From the NCBI GenBank assembly GCA_044353905.1, contig JBILBA010000025.1, forward strand, positions 1 through 16,840: a DNA stretch of 16,840 bases. The letters are read 5' to 3'. Source of the stretch: MWH-TA3 sp044353905 (GTDB taxonomy: Bacteria > Actinomycetota > Actinomycetes > Actinomycetales > Microbacteriaceae). Each line of letters begins with the position of its first letter. The first letter of the stretch is position 1. Under the pieces are notes generated by a model. The model saw nothing but the letters and a program-made list of their open reading frames with translations, was not told where the DNA came from and searched no databases. Positions 1 through 8,475 of the stretch are shown piece after piece. The position numbers and the translations under genes are program-made.

Positions 1-1551
1 GGGGTCACTGCCGACCACGGCTCCGGATTTTGCTGTTGGTGAATAGCCTTTTGTCACCTTCCCGACGACAAAGCCGGCGCCTTCCAGCGCTGCTGTCGCT
101 TTGTCCATCGTCATCAAATTGATCGACGGAACCGCGCTGAGTTGCTTTCCGGAGGACTCAATGATCGTCACGATTTCGCCAGCGCCAAGATTAACGCCAG
201 CCTCGGGCGACGTGGAAATCACCGAGCCATCGGGGACTGTGTCGCTCGATTGGACGCGTCGGACGACGGTGAGCCCTAGATTCGTCAATTGAGATTCGGC
301 AGTGTCGAACGAAGCATTGGTGACATCAGGCATTGTGATTGCGAGTGACCCGATGGCGTTACTCGAGTTGAGGGTGAGGACCCAGTACATCATTCCAACA
401 ACGACCGAGGCGACTACCAAGAGCCCGGCCGCACCGAGCAGCAACCAACGGACGACGTTTCCCTTCGGCGGTGTGTCGCTGTTCAGCATTGGGCGAAGGT
501 CGTTGATGTCCATGTCAGTTCCATCGGGTTTGGTTTTGTTGGTTAGCCCCAATCCTACGGCGGTTCGCGGGTTCGACCGCGGCTCGGACTTGACGGCTGT
601 GATTGGCGGCACGGCAATAGGCGGAGTTTCCGGTGGGGTGGTTGCACGGTCGGCACGGTCGCCACCAACGAGTTTCGCCACCGACCTCAGTGCCGTGGCA
701 AACTCACTCGCGGTTCGATATCGGGCGTCGCGATCTTTTTCGAGACCCTTGGCGATAACCATGTCTAGTTCCGGGGATAATTCGGGACGTCGACTGCGCG
801 CTCGAGGCGCTGTTTGAGTGACGTGCTGAAACGCAATGGACACGGACGTGTCTCCCGTGAACAGCGGGGTACCGGTGACCATTTCGAAAAGGACGACCGC
901 TGTCGAATACAGGTCGCTACGGCCGTCGATGATGTCACCTTTTGCTTGTTCGGGAGAGAAATATTGCGCGGTGCCGACAATCGCAGACGGGTCGTTCGTC
1001 GGATCCTCGATTGCCTGGGCGATACCGAAGTCGCAGACTTTGACGAGCCCCGAATGCGTGATCATGATGTTTCCCGGCTTGATGTCGCGATGGATGATTC
1101 CCGATCGATGGGACTCGTCCAGCGCATCGAGAATTCCTAGAGCGATATGCACCGCGACCTTGGGCTCAAATGCGCCAGCATCCATGAGTCGACGAAGGAT
1201 CTTGCCGTCGATGTACTCCATGACGATGAACGGGATGGGTGTGTCCATCGACGCATTGGGGATTATCTGCTCGCCCGCGTCGTACACGCGAACGATGTTC
1301 GGGTGGCCCATCGCACTCACCGAATGCGCCTCGCGCTGGAATCGTTTGCGCGAATCTGCGTCCACCGCCACTTCGGGTCGTAATGCCTTGATTGCGACTC
1401 GGCGTTGCAATCGAGTATCGGTACCGACGTAAACGTTCGCCATTCCGCCGCGACCAATGAGGGCCTCGGGACGATAGCGATTTCCAAAGAGGAACTCGGA
1501 ATCAAGAACGGAGTCCAGCCCGGATGGTCGGAGCGGCGAATTGTCAGCCAA
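1..1551 (-). CDS. pknB: PASTA-domain Ser/Thr protein kinase PknB, C-terminus cut by window edge
   Basis: Membrane Ser/Thr kinase that phosphorylates cell-wall and division proteins and senses muropeptides or lipid II through outside PASTA domains. The 517 visible codons show a glycine-rich loop (33-38), catalytic Lys55, alpha-C Glu74, HRD at 154-156 with Lys158 and Asn161, DFG at 174-176, and the activation segment up to SPEQ (199-202). A proline-rich linker follows, then a membrane helix at about 368-391, PASTA 1 at about 405-466, and PASTA 2 running off the edge. Further PASTA repeats probably lie outside. The start is a TTG: the only upstream in-frame codons before a stop offer no other start, and the kinase fold needs this N-terminus. 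TTGGCTGA overlaps the end of the preceding kinase gene by 8 bases; a GGAGG lies about 15 bases upstream, which is a long spacing. About 24 residues precede the kinase domain. It is the last visible gene of the cluster. Confidence 0.93.
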   Translation of the reverse strand, partial: MADNSPLRPSGLDSVLDSEFLFGNRYRPEALIGRGGMANVYVGTDTRLQRRVAIKALRPEVAVDADSRKRFQREAHSVSAMGHPNIVRVYDAGEQIIPNASMDTPIPFIVMEYIDGKILRRLMDAGAFEPKVAVHIALGILDALDESHRSGIIHRDIKPGNIMITHSGLVKVCDFGIAQAIEDPTNDPSAIVGTAQYFSPEQAKGDIIDGRSDLYSTAVVLFEMVTGTPLFTGDTSVSIAFQHVTQTAPRARSRRPELSPELDMVIAKGLEKDRDARYRTASEFATALRSVAKLVGGDRADRATTPPETPPIAVPPITAVKSEPRSNPRTAVGLGLTNKTKPDGTDMDINDLRPMLNSDTPPKGNVVRWLLLGAAGLLVVASVVVGMMYWVLTLNSSNAIGSLAITMPDVTNASFDTAESQLTNLGLTVVRRVQSSDTVPDGSVISTSPEAGVNLGAGEIVTIIESSGKQLSAVPSINLMTMDKATAALEGAGFVVGKVTKGYSPTAKSGAVVGSDP

Positions 1552-3163
1552 CGGGAATCACCAGATCCTCCGAAGGGTTCGACGCGAGGTTTCCACAGCG
1601 AACAATATAGGACACACGAATCTCTGTGGTGTTGTCGTCGATGACGAGATCAGTTGCGGTCGTGAGGGGACCGAACGTACTGACGTTGGGGAACGAACCC
1701 CCGTTGACGGCGAACTCATAAGAATCGAGATCAAATCCAGCCGGACATTCGCTGTACGTCGGCCAGGAGATGGTGATTGTCGAGCCCCCGGTGTACGGAC
1801 CGGCGCTAACAGTAAGCCCCCCGGGGGACGTCGGAGTCGGGATTGCGTCATAAAAGTAGACCGCAACCAGCGTGTTCGGCGGGACGCTTCCTTGCGGATT
1901 GACCCGATATGCCGTCCCGACGAGGTCGAGCGATGTCGCAATGTTCCCGGTCACGGCGTCGAGGCGGAGCCCCATGCTCTCGAGCTTCTCACTCACTTGG
2001 TTTATGGTCAGACCGACAAACTCATCCTCGGTGACCGTCACATTTCCGGACAGCGGGTCGGTCGGAGCGGGGGTCGGAGTGTTGGAACTCGATGCGGATG
2101 GGACAGGAGTCGGCGTCGTTCCGGCAGGACGGAAGACGAGGGCCACGATTATTCCGATCAAGAGCACCGACAAAGCAACAACGAGCCCGACCAAAGGCCA
2201 TGTTCTAGGCAGGCGCGCGAATCGGCGCGGAGACTCGGTGTCGTTCTCGGAAACCGACACCGGCAAAATACGGGTGGAGGTGTCTTCCGTGACCTCATGT
2301 GGCTCATCGTCGACAGCGGGCACCAGCGCCAACGCCTCACCCACACGGCCGCGCTTGATCGCAATCGCGGCGCGGGCGAGTTGGCGTGCCGACGTCGGGC
2401 GACGCTCGGGTTTCTTGGCGAGACAGGCGAGAATCAAGTTTCGGACGGCTAACGGGATGCTTTCGGGCAATGGCGGTGGTGGGGTTTTGATGTGTGCCAT
2501 TGCAATCGCCACCTGGGATTCGCCGGTAAACGGTCGTTTCCCGGCCAGCGCCTCGTAGGCGACGATCCCGAGTGAATAGATGTCAGTGAGTGCGTTCGCC
2601 GATTTTCCCGATGCTTGTTCTGGCGAAAGATATTGAACTGTTCCCATGACCTGGCCGGTCGCCGTCAAGGGAACTTGGTCGACGGCGCGGGCGATGCCAA
2701 AGTCGGTGATTTTGACCCGACCATCCGGCGTGATCAAGAGATTCCCAGGCTTTACGTCTCGGTGAACGAGCCCGGCCTGGTGCGCGGCGTGAAGTGCCGA
2801 CGCCGTTTGGGCGACGATGTCGAGAACTCGTTCGGCGGACAAAAACCGCTCCCGTTCGATAATCGTGGACAACGCCTCTCCAGGCACGAGTTCCATGACG
2901 AGGTACGCACTTCCCTCTTCTTCACCGAAATCGTAAACGCTCGCAATTCCTTCGTGATTGACGAGCGCAGCGTGACGCGCCTCTGCGCGAAAGCGCTCTC
3001 GGAAGGCCTTGTCGCCTAAATACTCTTCTTTGAGAATCTTGATTGCGACGTTGCGTTCAATGACCTTATCGACGGCCTGCCAGACCTCACCCATTCCACC
3101 GATCGCGAGGCGGGCCTTGAGTTCGTATCTGCCACCGAAGACGTGCCCAATTTGAGGTCTCAT
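1544..3163 (-). CDS. pknA: PknA-like Ser/Thr protein kinase with one PASTA domain and an extra C-terminal domain
   Basis: Second membrane Ser/Thr kinase (539 residues), in the pknA position between pbpA and pknB. Motifs: glycine-rich loop 21-26, Lys42, Glu61, HRD 134-136 with Lys138 and Asn141, DFG 154-156, threonines 167, 169 and 175 in the activation loop, SPEQ 180-183. After an acidic linker a membrane helix spans about 323-345, followed by a Pro/Thr/Ser-rich spacer, one PASTA domain (about 374-440) and a final domain (about 449-537). That last domain is rich in alternating beta-type sequence, with Cys473 and Cys523 that could form a disulfide; it looks like an Ig or fibronectin-III fold, but this is a guess from pattern. 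Mycobacterial PknA has no PASTA domain, so the sensor part is unlike that reference. The ATG overlaps the pbpA stop as ATGA; a GGAGG lies about 13 bases upstream. The role, regulating growth-site wall synthesis with PknB, is inferred from family and context. Confidence 0.92.
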   Translation of the reverse strand: MRPQIGHVFGGRYELKARLAIGGMGEVWQAVDKVIERNVAIKILKEEYLGDKAFRERFRAEARHAALVNHEGIASVYDFGEEEGSAYLVMELVPGEALSTIIERERFLSAERVLDIVAQTASALHAAHQAGLVHRDVKPGNLLITPDGRVKITDFGIARAVDQVPLTATGQVMGTVQYLSPEQASGKSANALTDIYSLGIVAYEALAGKRPFTGESQVAIAMAHIKTPPPPLPESIPLAVRNLILACLAKKPERRPTSARQLARAAIAIKRGRVGEALALVPAVDDEPHEVTEDTSTRILPVSVSENDTESPRRFARLPRTWPLVGLVVALSVLLIGIIVALVFRPAGTTPTPVPSASSSNTPTPAPTDPLSGNVTVTEDEFVGLTINQVSEKLESMGLRLDAVTGNIATSLDLVGTAYRVNPQGSVPPNTLVAVYFYDAIPTPTSPGGLTVSAGPYTGGSTITISWPTYSECPAGFDLDSYEFAVNGGSFPNVSTFGPLTTATDLVIDDNTTEIRVSYIVRCGNLASNPSEDLVIPVG

Positions 3164-4614
3164 TGCGCTAACACCGCCTCCATGATCTTTCGCGCGATGG
3201 GCGCAACGAGTGAGTTTCCGCTGGCCGATTGACCGAGTCCGCCGCCGTTCTCGATGACTACGACGACCGCGACGCGGGGGTTCTCGGCCGGCGCGAAGCC
3301 CGTAAACCAGAGCGTGTAGGGCTGTCCCTCGCCGTTTTCGGCGGTGCCGGTCTTACCCGCCACCTCAACACCGCGAATTCGGGCACCGCTGGCAACACCG
3401 TCAGAAACCGCGGCGACCATCATGTCCCGGAGCACATTTGCGGTGTCAGGACCGATTGGTGTTGAGTATTCGACGGGAGTGAATGGTGCGAGGGGCGACA
3501 GATCGCGCGCGAGGACCGAGTCGACGATGGTGGGTGACATGAGGACCCCACCATTCGCAATCGCGGAACTGATCATCGCGATCTGCAGGGGCGTCACGCG
3601 AACATCAAACTGACCGAATGACGACAGCATCAGTTGTGCCTCGTCCATCCCCGACGGGAATGTTGAGGGGGTGACGGCCATCGGGACTTCAACCGTTGCG
3701 CCGAATCCGAAGGCCTCGGCGTAGTCTCGCAATCGCGATTCACCGACCAGGGCACCGATCTCGGCAAAAGGGATGTTGCACGACAAGCGCAATGCAGTGC
3801 CGATCGTCACCGATTTCCCGGGTCCACACGGATTTCCGCTCCAGTTTCGAATGGTGGAACTGCTCTGGGGCAACGTCAATTGCGCGGGGTTGGCAACTGT
3901 TGACCGTTCCGACATGATTCCTGAGTCGAGAGCGGCGGCCGCGACAACCATTTTGAAGACCGACCCGGGGTGGTACAGGTCACCACCGATTGCTCGATTT
4001 ATCAAGGGCTGTGACGCTGAATTCACGAGCCCTGAGTATTTCGACGCTGCGGCTTCACCGTTGTGCGACGCGAGATCGTTCGGGTCAAACGACGGCGTGC
4101 TGACAAGCGCGAGGATTCGCCCGGTCGACGGTTCAATAGCGATGGCCGCACCCGTCAGTTCCCCCATCGCGTCACGCGCGGCTTGTTGAACGGCGGCGTT
4201 GACGGTGAGCTTGACCGAGGCACCACGCGGATCGGTTCCCGAGACGAGCGCGAGAACCTGGTCGAAGAACTGCGAATTTGATTGCCCACTGAGCTTGTCG
4301 TTCATCGCAAACTCGAGTCCGCTAATCCCCTGATTGATCGAGTAAAAGCCGGTAATCGGGGCGTACAGCCCACCCCCGTGATACGTGCGCTGGTAGCGGT
4401 AGACGTCGTCGGAGGGCACTGACTCTGCGATAAGCGTGGAACCGACGAGAATCGATCCTCGTTCGGTCGCATAAGAGTCGTACAAGGTGCGGACGTTTCG
4501 CGGATCCACACGGAGGTTGTCCACTTGGAAAACTTGGATGATGGTCGCCGAGATGAACAGCGCACCGAAAAGAGCGCCAATCCCCAGACTGACGCGGGTC
4601 AGTTCCTTCATCAT
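3160..4614 (-). CDS. pbpA: Class B penicillin-binding protein (peptidoglycan transpeptidase) PbpA
   Basis: Crosslinks peptidoglycan stem peptides outside the membrane, presumably as partner of the adjacent RodA. The 484-residue protein has an N-terminal membrane anchor (about 9-30), a short pedestal, and a transpeptidase domain with the three active-site motifs: Ser218-x-x-Lys221 (nucleophile), Ser278-Cys-Asn280, and Lys421-Thr-Gly-Thr424. The length matches actinobacterial PbpA (about 490). The reading frame stays open for about 1 kb upstream across rodA, but that sequence is unrelated to PBPs. The real start is the ATG in ATGATGA, overlapping the rodA stop by 4 bases, with GAGGTGACGG just upstream as ribosome binding site. 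A second in-frame ATG follows directly. The downstream kinase gene overlaps its stop by 4 bases. No active-site residue is missing. Confidence 0.96.
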   Translation of the reverse strand: MMKELTRVSLGIGALFGALFISATIIQVFQVDNLRVDPRNVRTLYDSYATERGSILVGSTLIAESVPSDDVYRYQRTYHGGGLYAPITGFYSINQGISGLEFAMNDKLSGQSNSQFFDQVLALVSGTDPRGASVKLTVNAAVQQAARDAMGELTGAAIAIEPSTGRILALVSTPSFDPNDLASHNGEAAASKYSGLVNSASQPLINRAIGGDLYHPGSVFKMVVAAAALDSGIMSERSTVANPAQLTLPQSSSTIRNWSGNPCGPGKSVTIGTALRLSCNIPFAEIGALVGESRLRDYAEAFGFGATVEVPMAVTPSTFPSGMDEAQLMLSSFGQFDVRVTPLQIAMISSAIANGGVLMSPTIVDSVLARDLSPLAPFTPVEYSTPIGPDTANVLRDMMVAAVSDGVASGARIRGVEVAGKTGTAENGEGQPYTLWFTGFAPAENPRVAVVVVIENGGGLGQSASGNSLVAPIARKIMEAVLAQ

Positions 4615-6005
4615 TTTTCCGTCACCTCGTCGCGTTGGTGACGAACCGTGTCGCTGAGCCGCAAAAGCAGGGCGACGATGATCCAGTTCGCAACGAGGGA
4701 TGACCCGCCCGCAGCGAGGAACGGTGTTGTGAGCCCGGTCACCGGAATCACTCGGGTGACGCCACCGACCACGATGAAGACCTGTAGAGCGATGACAAAA
4801 GTGAGGCCGACCGCGAGGAGCCGCCCGAAGTCGTCCGCACCATTGACTCCGATGCGAATCCCTCGTGCCACGAAGAGCATGTACAACGTGAGAATCGCGA
4901 AGATGCCGATCAGTCCGAGTTCTTCGCCGAGACTGGCCATGATGTAGTCCGATTCCGCGAGGGGAACGATTCCAGGGTGACCTGCCCCAAGACCGGTTCC
5001 CACAATTCCGCCGGACGCAAGCCCGAACAGTCCCTGGACGAGCTGGTAGGAACCACCGACCGCCTCGTAGTTTTCTGGATTGAACGAATCGAGCCACGCG
5101 GCGAAACGGCCTTGAACATAGGTCAGAAACTGGCTTGCGATCAGAGCACCGGCTCCGAAGAGACCCCCGCCGACGACGAACCAGATGGCGCGCCCGGTCG
5201 CGACGTACATGAGGACGAGGAAGAGACCGAAGTACAACAGCGACGTTCCGAGGTCGCGCTGGAAGATCAGAACCAGCATCGCGACGCCCCATACGACGAA
5301 GATCGGACCAAGGTCTTTCATTCGAGGCCAGGTCACCCCGAACATCCGTTTGCCGACGACCGAGAGCGAGTCGCGCGCGGTGACGAGGTATCCGGCGAAA
5401 AAGAGCGCGAGGGCGATTTTGCCGATTTCGCCCGGCTGGAAGGTGACGAATCCGAGGTTGACCCACAATCTCGCACCGTTGATTGTCGTGCCAATGACCG
5501 GGACGAGCGGGAGCATCAGAAGGCCGACACCGACGAGCATCCACACATAGCGATAGCGCTGTAGAACCCGGTGGTTGCGAACCATGATGATGACGACGAT
5601 CGCGACAACAATCGCAATCGCTGTCCACACCATCTGTCGAGTCGCGTTGGCCTGCCATCCGGTCAGTCCGGCGGCCAGGTCAAGCCGATGAATCATCGCA
5701 ATTCCCAGCCCGTTGAGAAGCGTCACGATGGGCAAAATCAGCGGGTCGGCGTCGCGAGCCACGAAACGTTGTGCGACGTGCATGGCGAGCACAATCGCGC
5801 CGAGTCCCAGAGTCAGACCGATGATGGGCGGATTCAGTTTGCCCGTCGCCCCCAGATCAACAAGCGCGAGTGCGGCGGAGGTAACAATCATCGCAAAGAT
5901 AATGAGCGTCGCTTCGAGGTTTCGCAGTTTGGTCGGCACCTTGAGGCGCAGCATCAGCTGCTCGGTAATTGTCGAGTACTCGGAACTACTGGGACTGAGA
6001 GACAT
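4611..6005 (-). CDS. rodA: SEDS peptidoglycan glycosyltransferase RodA/FtsW family
   Basis: Polytopic SEDS enzyme that polymerises lipid II into glycan strands with a class B PBP. The 464-residue protein has many hydrophobic helices and the family signatures: FQRDLGTSL with the expected catalytic Asp251, ESDYIMASLGEELG at 351-364, and the FLAAGGSSL stretch near 429-437. The pairing with pbpA argues for RodA rather than FtsW. I place the start at the ATG preceded by AAAGGA with a 6-base spacer. An in-frame ATG seven codons upstream has no comparable site. This makes a 20-base overlap with the end of pstP. The 3' end overlaps the pbpA start by 4 bases, so the two partners are probably translated together. 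Confidence 0.95.
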   Translation of the reverse strand: MSLSPSSSEYSTITEQLMLRLKVPTKLRNLEATLIIFAMIVTSAALALVDLGATGKLNPPIIGLTLGLGAIVLAMHVAQRFVARDADPLILPIVTLLNGLGIAMIHRLDLAAGLTGWQANATRQMVWTAIAIVVAIVVIIMVRNHRVLQRYRYVWMLVGVGLLMLPLVPVIGTTINGARLWVNLGFVTFQPGEIGKIALALFFAGYLVTARDSLSVVGKRMFGVTWPRMKDLGPIFVVWGVAMLVLIFQRDLGTSLLYFGLFLVLMYVATGRAIWFVVGGGLFGAGALIASQFLTYVQGRFAAWLDSFNPENYEAVGGSYQLVQGLFGLASGGIVGTGLGAGHPGIVPLAESDYIMASLGEELGLIGIFAILTLYMLFVARGIRIGVNGADDFGRLLAVGLTFVIALQVFIVVGGVTRVIPVTGLTTPFLAAGGSSLVANWIIVALLLRLSDTVRHQRDEVTEK

Positions 6006-7224
6006 TCTCAATCCTTTCGACAACAAGCTGGGCTTGTTTGAGACTCAACACGGGGATTGTGAGTTCGACAGATGTTCGGTGGAACTCCGAGAGCGAGGAC
6101 AAGGGAATGTTGGTATCGAGAACGCGCGTGTGCAGTGGGATGGATCCAAAATCGGCATTCACACCGCGATAAATGACAACGCTGTCCTTGTCGGATCCCA
6201 CGAAGAACTGTGATTGCGTCCAGACGTAACCGTAAATACCGAAAAGCGCCAGAACGGTGAGGGCACCGGTGAGATACAGTGACCACCGGATTCGACGCTG
6301 TGCCGCGCGACGTTTGTCTTCGGCAATGAGAGTGTCAAGGTAGTCGGCCGTTTCGAAGTATTCCTCTTGCTCTGTGGTTGAACCGGGCGAGAACATTCGG
6401 TTTGCAATCTTGGGAAGGCGCTGCGTGATCGCGTCAAAGATGAGGGGTTGCGACGCTGCGCCGACGAGGATCGGTTTTGCCGCCGCACTCATGTTGGTCT
6501 CGTTGACGCCGGCGATCACCACCGTCACGTTGTCGGGTGCGCCGCGTTCGAGAGCAAGATCGATGAGTTTGCTGGCAGCCTTGGCCGCATCCGGCTCGGA
6601 TTTGAGGACCTGTGCGATGGCGGTCTCGCTCGCATACCCACACAGACCGTCCGAACACAGCATCCATCGATCGCCCGGCTCGGTGTCGAGAACCGCGGTG
6701 TCGACGTCAACACTTCCCGCGACATCGCCCAACACGCGCATGAGGACGTTGCGACGCGGGTGCACCAACGCTTCCTCTGGCGTGATGCGACCGGTTTCCA
6801 CGAGCTTCTGCACGAACGTGTGGTCAGTCGTGATCTGTTCGAGAACCCCGTCGCGGAAGCGATAGATTCGCGAATCTCCGATGTGCGCGATGACAACCTG
6901 CTGGTTGTGACGAAGAAGTGCGCTGACCGTCGTTCCCATGCCAGAAAGGTCGGGGTGTTCCCGCACGGCCTCGATGAGTTCGGCGGCGCTGTTTTTCACC
7001 GAGTCCACGAGTCGCTCTTGAGCGATTTCGATCGATTCAAAGCGTTCGTCGGCGACGGCGGTGACAGCCTGGGTCGCGAGCGAACTGGCCACGTCGCCAC
7101 CCGCGTGACCACCCATTCCGTCGGCGACGAGAAAGAGGTGGGTACCGGCGTAACCCGAATCCTGATTGCTTGCTCGGACTCGCCCGATGTGACTGCTCGC
7201 CACCGAGAGGACGCGGGCGTCCAC
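5986..7224 (-). CDS. pstP: Membrane PP2C-family Ser/Thr phosphatase PstP
   Basis: Metal-dependent phosphatase that removes phosphate from the kinases encoded downstream and from their targets. The PP2C domain covers about residues 1-238. The metal-binding acidic residues are visible: Asp35 in VADGMGG, Asp117 in IGDSR, Asp192 in CSDG and Asp231 in GAPDN. A basic cytoplasmic linker (to about 313) leads to one membrane helix (about 315-335) and an outside tail of roughly 75 residues, the usual PstP layout. The start is a GTG whose G is the last base of the fhaB TAG stop. Its 3' end overlaps rodA by 20 bases. All catalytic residues are present. Confidence 0.95.
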   Translation of the reverse strand: MDARVLSVASSHIGRVRASNQDSGYAGTHLFLVADGMGGHAGGDVASSLATQAVTAVADERFESIEIAQERLVDSVKNSAAELIEAVREHPDLSGMGTTVSALLRHNQQVVIAHIGDSRIYRFRDGVLEQITTDHTFVQKLVETGRITPEEALVHPRRNVLMRVLGDVAGSVDVDTAVLDTEPGDRWMLCSDGLCGYASETAIAQVLKSEPDAAKAASKLIDLALERGAPDNVTVVIAGVNETNMSAAAKPILVGAASQPLIFDAITQRLPKIANRMFSPGSTTEQEEYFETADYLDTLIAEDKRRAAQRRIRWSLYLTGALTVLALFGIYGYVWTQSQFFVGSDKDSVVIYRGVNADFGSIPLHTRVLDTNIPLSSLSEFHRTSVELTIPVLSLKQAQLVVERIENVSQSQ

Positions 7225-7721
7225 TATGGCCTCAGTTCAAAAATGGTCGAGCCGACGGACACGGGTGTGAACAGCGGAACGGGAGTGGGCACGCTGACGC
7301 GCTGGTTGTCAACGAACGTGCCGTTCGTTGAACCCAAATCTTGAATGACCCAGTCGCCGTTCCACAACTGCAAGCGAGCGTGGTTTGTTGACGTGTATTC
7401 GTCTCGGATAACGAGCCCAGACTGTGCACTGCGACCGATCGTGAGCTTGTCGGACTCGAGCGGGATTTCAAGCCCCTCACGAGCGCCCGCCACGATGACG
7501 AGTTTCTGTGCGGGATTCGACGTCGAACCGTTGGCGGTTGGCGGCAGGAACGGAGACGCTTCGGCTCCGGGGTTGTGGGTGATATCACCCTGCGGTCGGT
7601 CGCTTCGGCGAACGTAATGGCGGAACAGGTCACTGCGCAACGCGAACACGATGGCGAACACGAAAACCCACATCAATCCGAGGAAACCGAATCGGAGTAC
7701 GAAAAGGGTTAGCTCACTCAC
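7224..7721 (-). CDS. fhaB: Membrane-anchored FHA-domain protein FhaB (FipA-like)
   Basis: Small phosphothreonine-reading protein (165 residues). A hydrophobic helix at about 7-29 anchors it. A variable linker follows, and an FHA domain fills about 75-163 with Arg97 in TIGR, Ser111 and His114 in the TSTNHARL segment, and LGSTNGT at 129-135, which are the phosphopeptide-binding landmarks. In mycobacteria the gene in this position (FipA/FhaB) is a PknA substrate linked to division; the same role here is inferred from synteny. The GTG start overlaps the fhaA stop as GTGA, and the stop shares one base with pstP. Confidence 0.93.
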   Translation of the reverse strand: MSELTLFVLRFGFLGLMWVFVFAIVFALRSDLFRHYVRRSDRPQGDITHNPGAEASPFLPPTANGSTSNPAQKLVIVAGAREGLEIPLESDKLTIGRSAQSGLVIRDEYTSTNHARLQLWNGDWVIQDLGSTNGTFVDNQRVSVPTPVPLFTPVSVGSTIFELRP

Positions 7722-8389
7722 GCCGAAACCCCCGGAAGGATGCGGAACACCAGTTGAGTCCCGCCGATGTGAATGACGTCACCCTGGTCGAGAGGCGATG
7801 ACGTCACTCGTGTTCCGTTGAGCTTGGTTCCGTTAGTCGACTGAAGGTCCTCGAGACCCGCGATCTTTCCGCTCCACAGGATACGAGCGTGGTGACGAGA
7901 CGCACCGCTGTCGCTGAGGATGACGGTTGCCGTCGAACCGCGGCCGATGATGATTTCGGGGCCGCTCAGGTGAACCGTTTCGCCATTGATCTCGAGAGCG
8001 GGGTGCCACTCGGACACTGCGTCGAGTGCTTGCGATGCGACCTTGATCACGCCGCGAGCAATGTCCGACGCGGCGACGAGCGTGATCAAGACGGGGGCGG
8101 TAAAACTGTAACGCTGACGATTCGCATACGCGCGGACGCCGTCCGTCAATTCACTGATGAGAACAGCGCCATGGGCGTTGAGCGGCTCGAAGTCTTCCGA
8201 GTTGAGGCCAACCGTGTAGGCGTGAGGAGCGAGGATGCGATCGCGCTGGACGACGACCGCGTGGGAATCGATTTCGCGCTTGAGCGCCGCGATGATTTCG
8301 ATCGGCTGAACACCGCCCCGAAAAGACTTCGCGAAGGCGCCGCTGACGAGTCGCTCGAGACCACGTTCAACGTTGTCCAGTAAGCCCAC
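7718..8389 (-). CDS. fhaA: FHA-domain protein FhaA with N-terminal DUF3662 domain
   Basis: First gene of the cluster; a cytosolic adaptor (223 residues) expected to bind phosphothreonine peptides. Residues 1 to about 115 match the DUF3662 region of FhaA (the MGLLDNVERGLERLV start and an RDRILAPHAYTV segment). The FHA domain is at about 139-217 with Gly149-Arg150, Ser164, His166-His167 and LQSTNGT at 182-188. Mycobacterial FhaA is more than 500 residues with a long low-complexity linker; here the linker is only about 20-25 residues. In mycobacteria FhaA binds the phosphorylated pseudokinase domain of MviN/MurJ and so touches lipid II export; that role here is inferred. The start is GTG with GAGGGGGA upstream. 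A likely -10 lies 25 bases before it. Confidence 0.93.
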   Translation of the reverse strand: MGLLDNVERGLERLVSGAFAKSFRGGVQPIEIIAALKREIDSHAVVVQRDRILAPHAYTVGLNSEDFEPLNAHGAVLISELTDGVRAYANRQRYSFTAPVLITLVAASDIARGVIKVASQALDAVSEWHPALEINGETVHLSGPEIIIGRGSTATVILSDSGASRHHARILWSGKIAGLEDLQSTNGTKLNGTRVTSSPLDQGDVIHIGGTQLVFRILPGVSA

Positions 8390-8413
8390 GGTTCCCCCTC
8401 CACGGTCGCCCCA

Positions 8414-8419
8414 ATTCTA
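8414..8419 (-). promoter_or_regulatory. Probable -10 hexamer of the fhaA-pknB operon promoter
   Basis: On the minus strand the hexamer reads TAGAAT, a good actinobacterial TANNNT -10 element, in the context GGATAGAATTGG. It lies 25 bases before the fhaA GTG, leaving room for a short leader carrying the GAGGGGGA ribosome binding site. No good -35 TTGACA is seen at the expected distance. As all six downstream genes overlap, this could drive the whole cluster. Confidence 0.45.
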
Positions 8420-8439
8420 TCCGCGGTGGGTGTTGAGCC

Positions 8440-8454
8440 CCCGCACCTCGCGGG
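8440..8454. repeat. Short inverted repeat between divergent fhaA and tRNA promoters
   Basis: CCCGC-ACCTC-GCGGG is a perfect 5-base inverted repeat with a 5-base spacer. It sits where the -35 regions of the two divergent promoters would lie. It could be an operator, but short GC inverted repeats are common by chance in such DNA. Confidence 0.2.
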
Positions 8455-8475
8455 ATTGGGCGGCGCTCGCCGTGA

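Noticed and set aside
1541..2558. Plus-strand open frames opposite the PknA-like gene (303 and 228 residues)
   Set aside because: They are shadows of the kinase gene with charged or Ser/Thr-rich composition and no recognisable motif.
4615..5658. Long in-frame N-terminal extension of pbpA (about 348 extra residues)
   Set aside because: It lies wholly within rodA in another frame, is rich in Arg and Ser without any PBP or membrane pattern, and a well-placed ATG with ribosome binding site exists at 4614.
6006..6026. Upstream ATG of rodA (seven extra residues)
   Set aside because: It lacks a ribosome binding site, while the ATG at 6005 has AAAGGA at a 6-base spacing.
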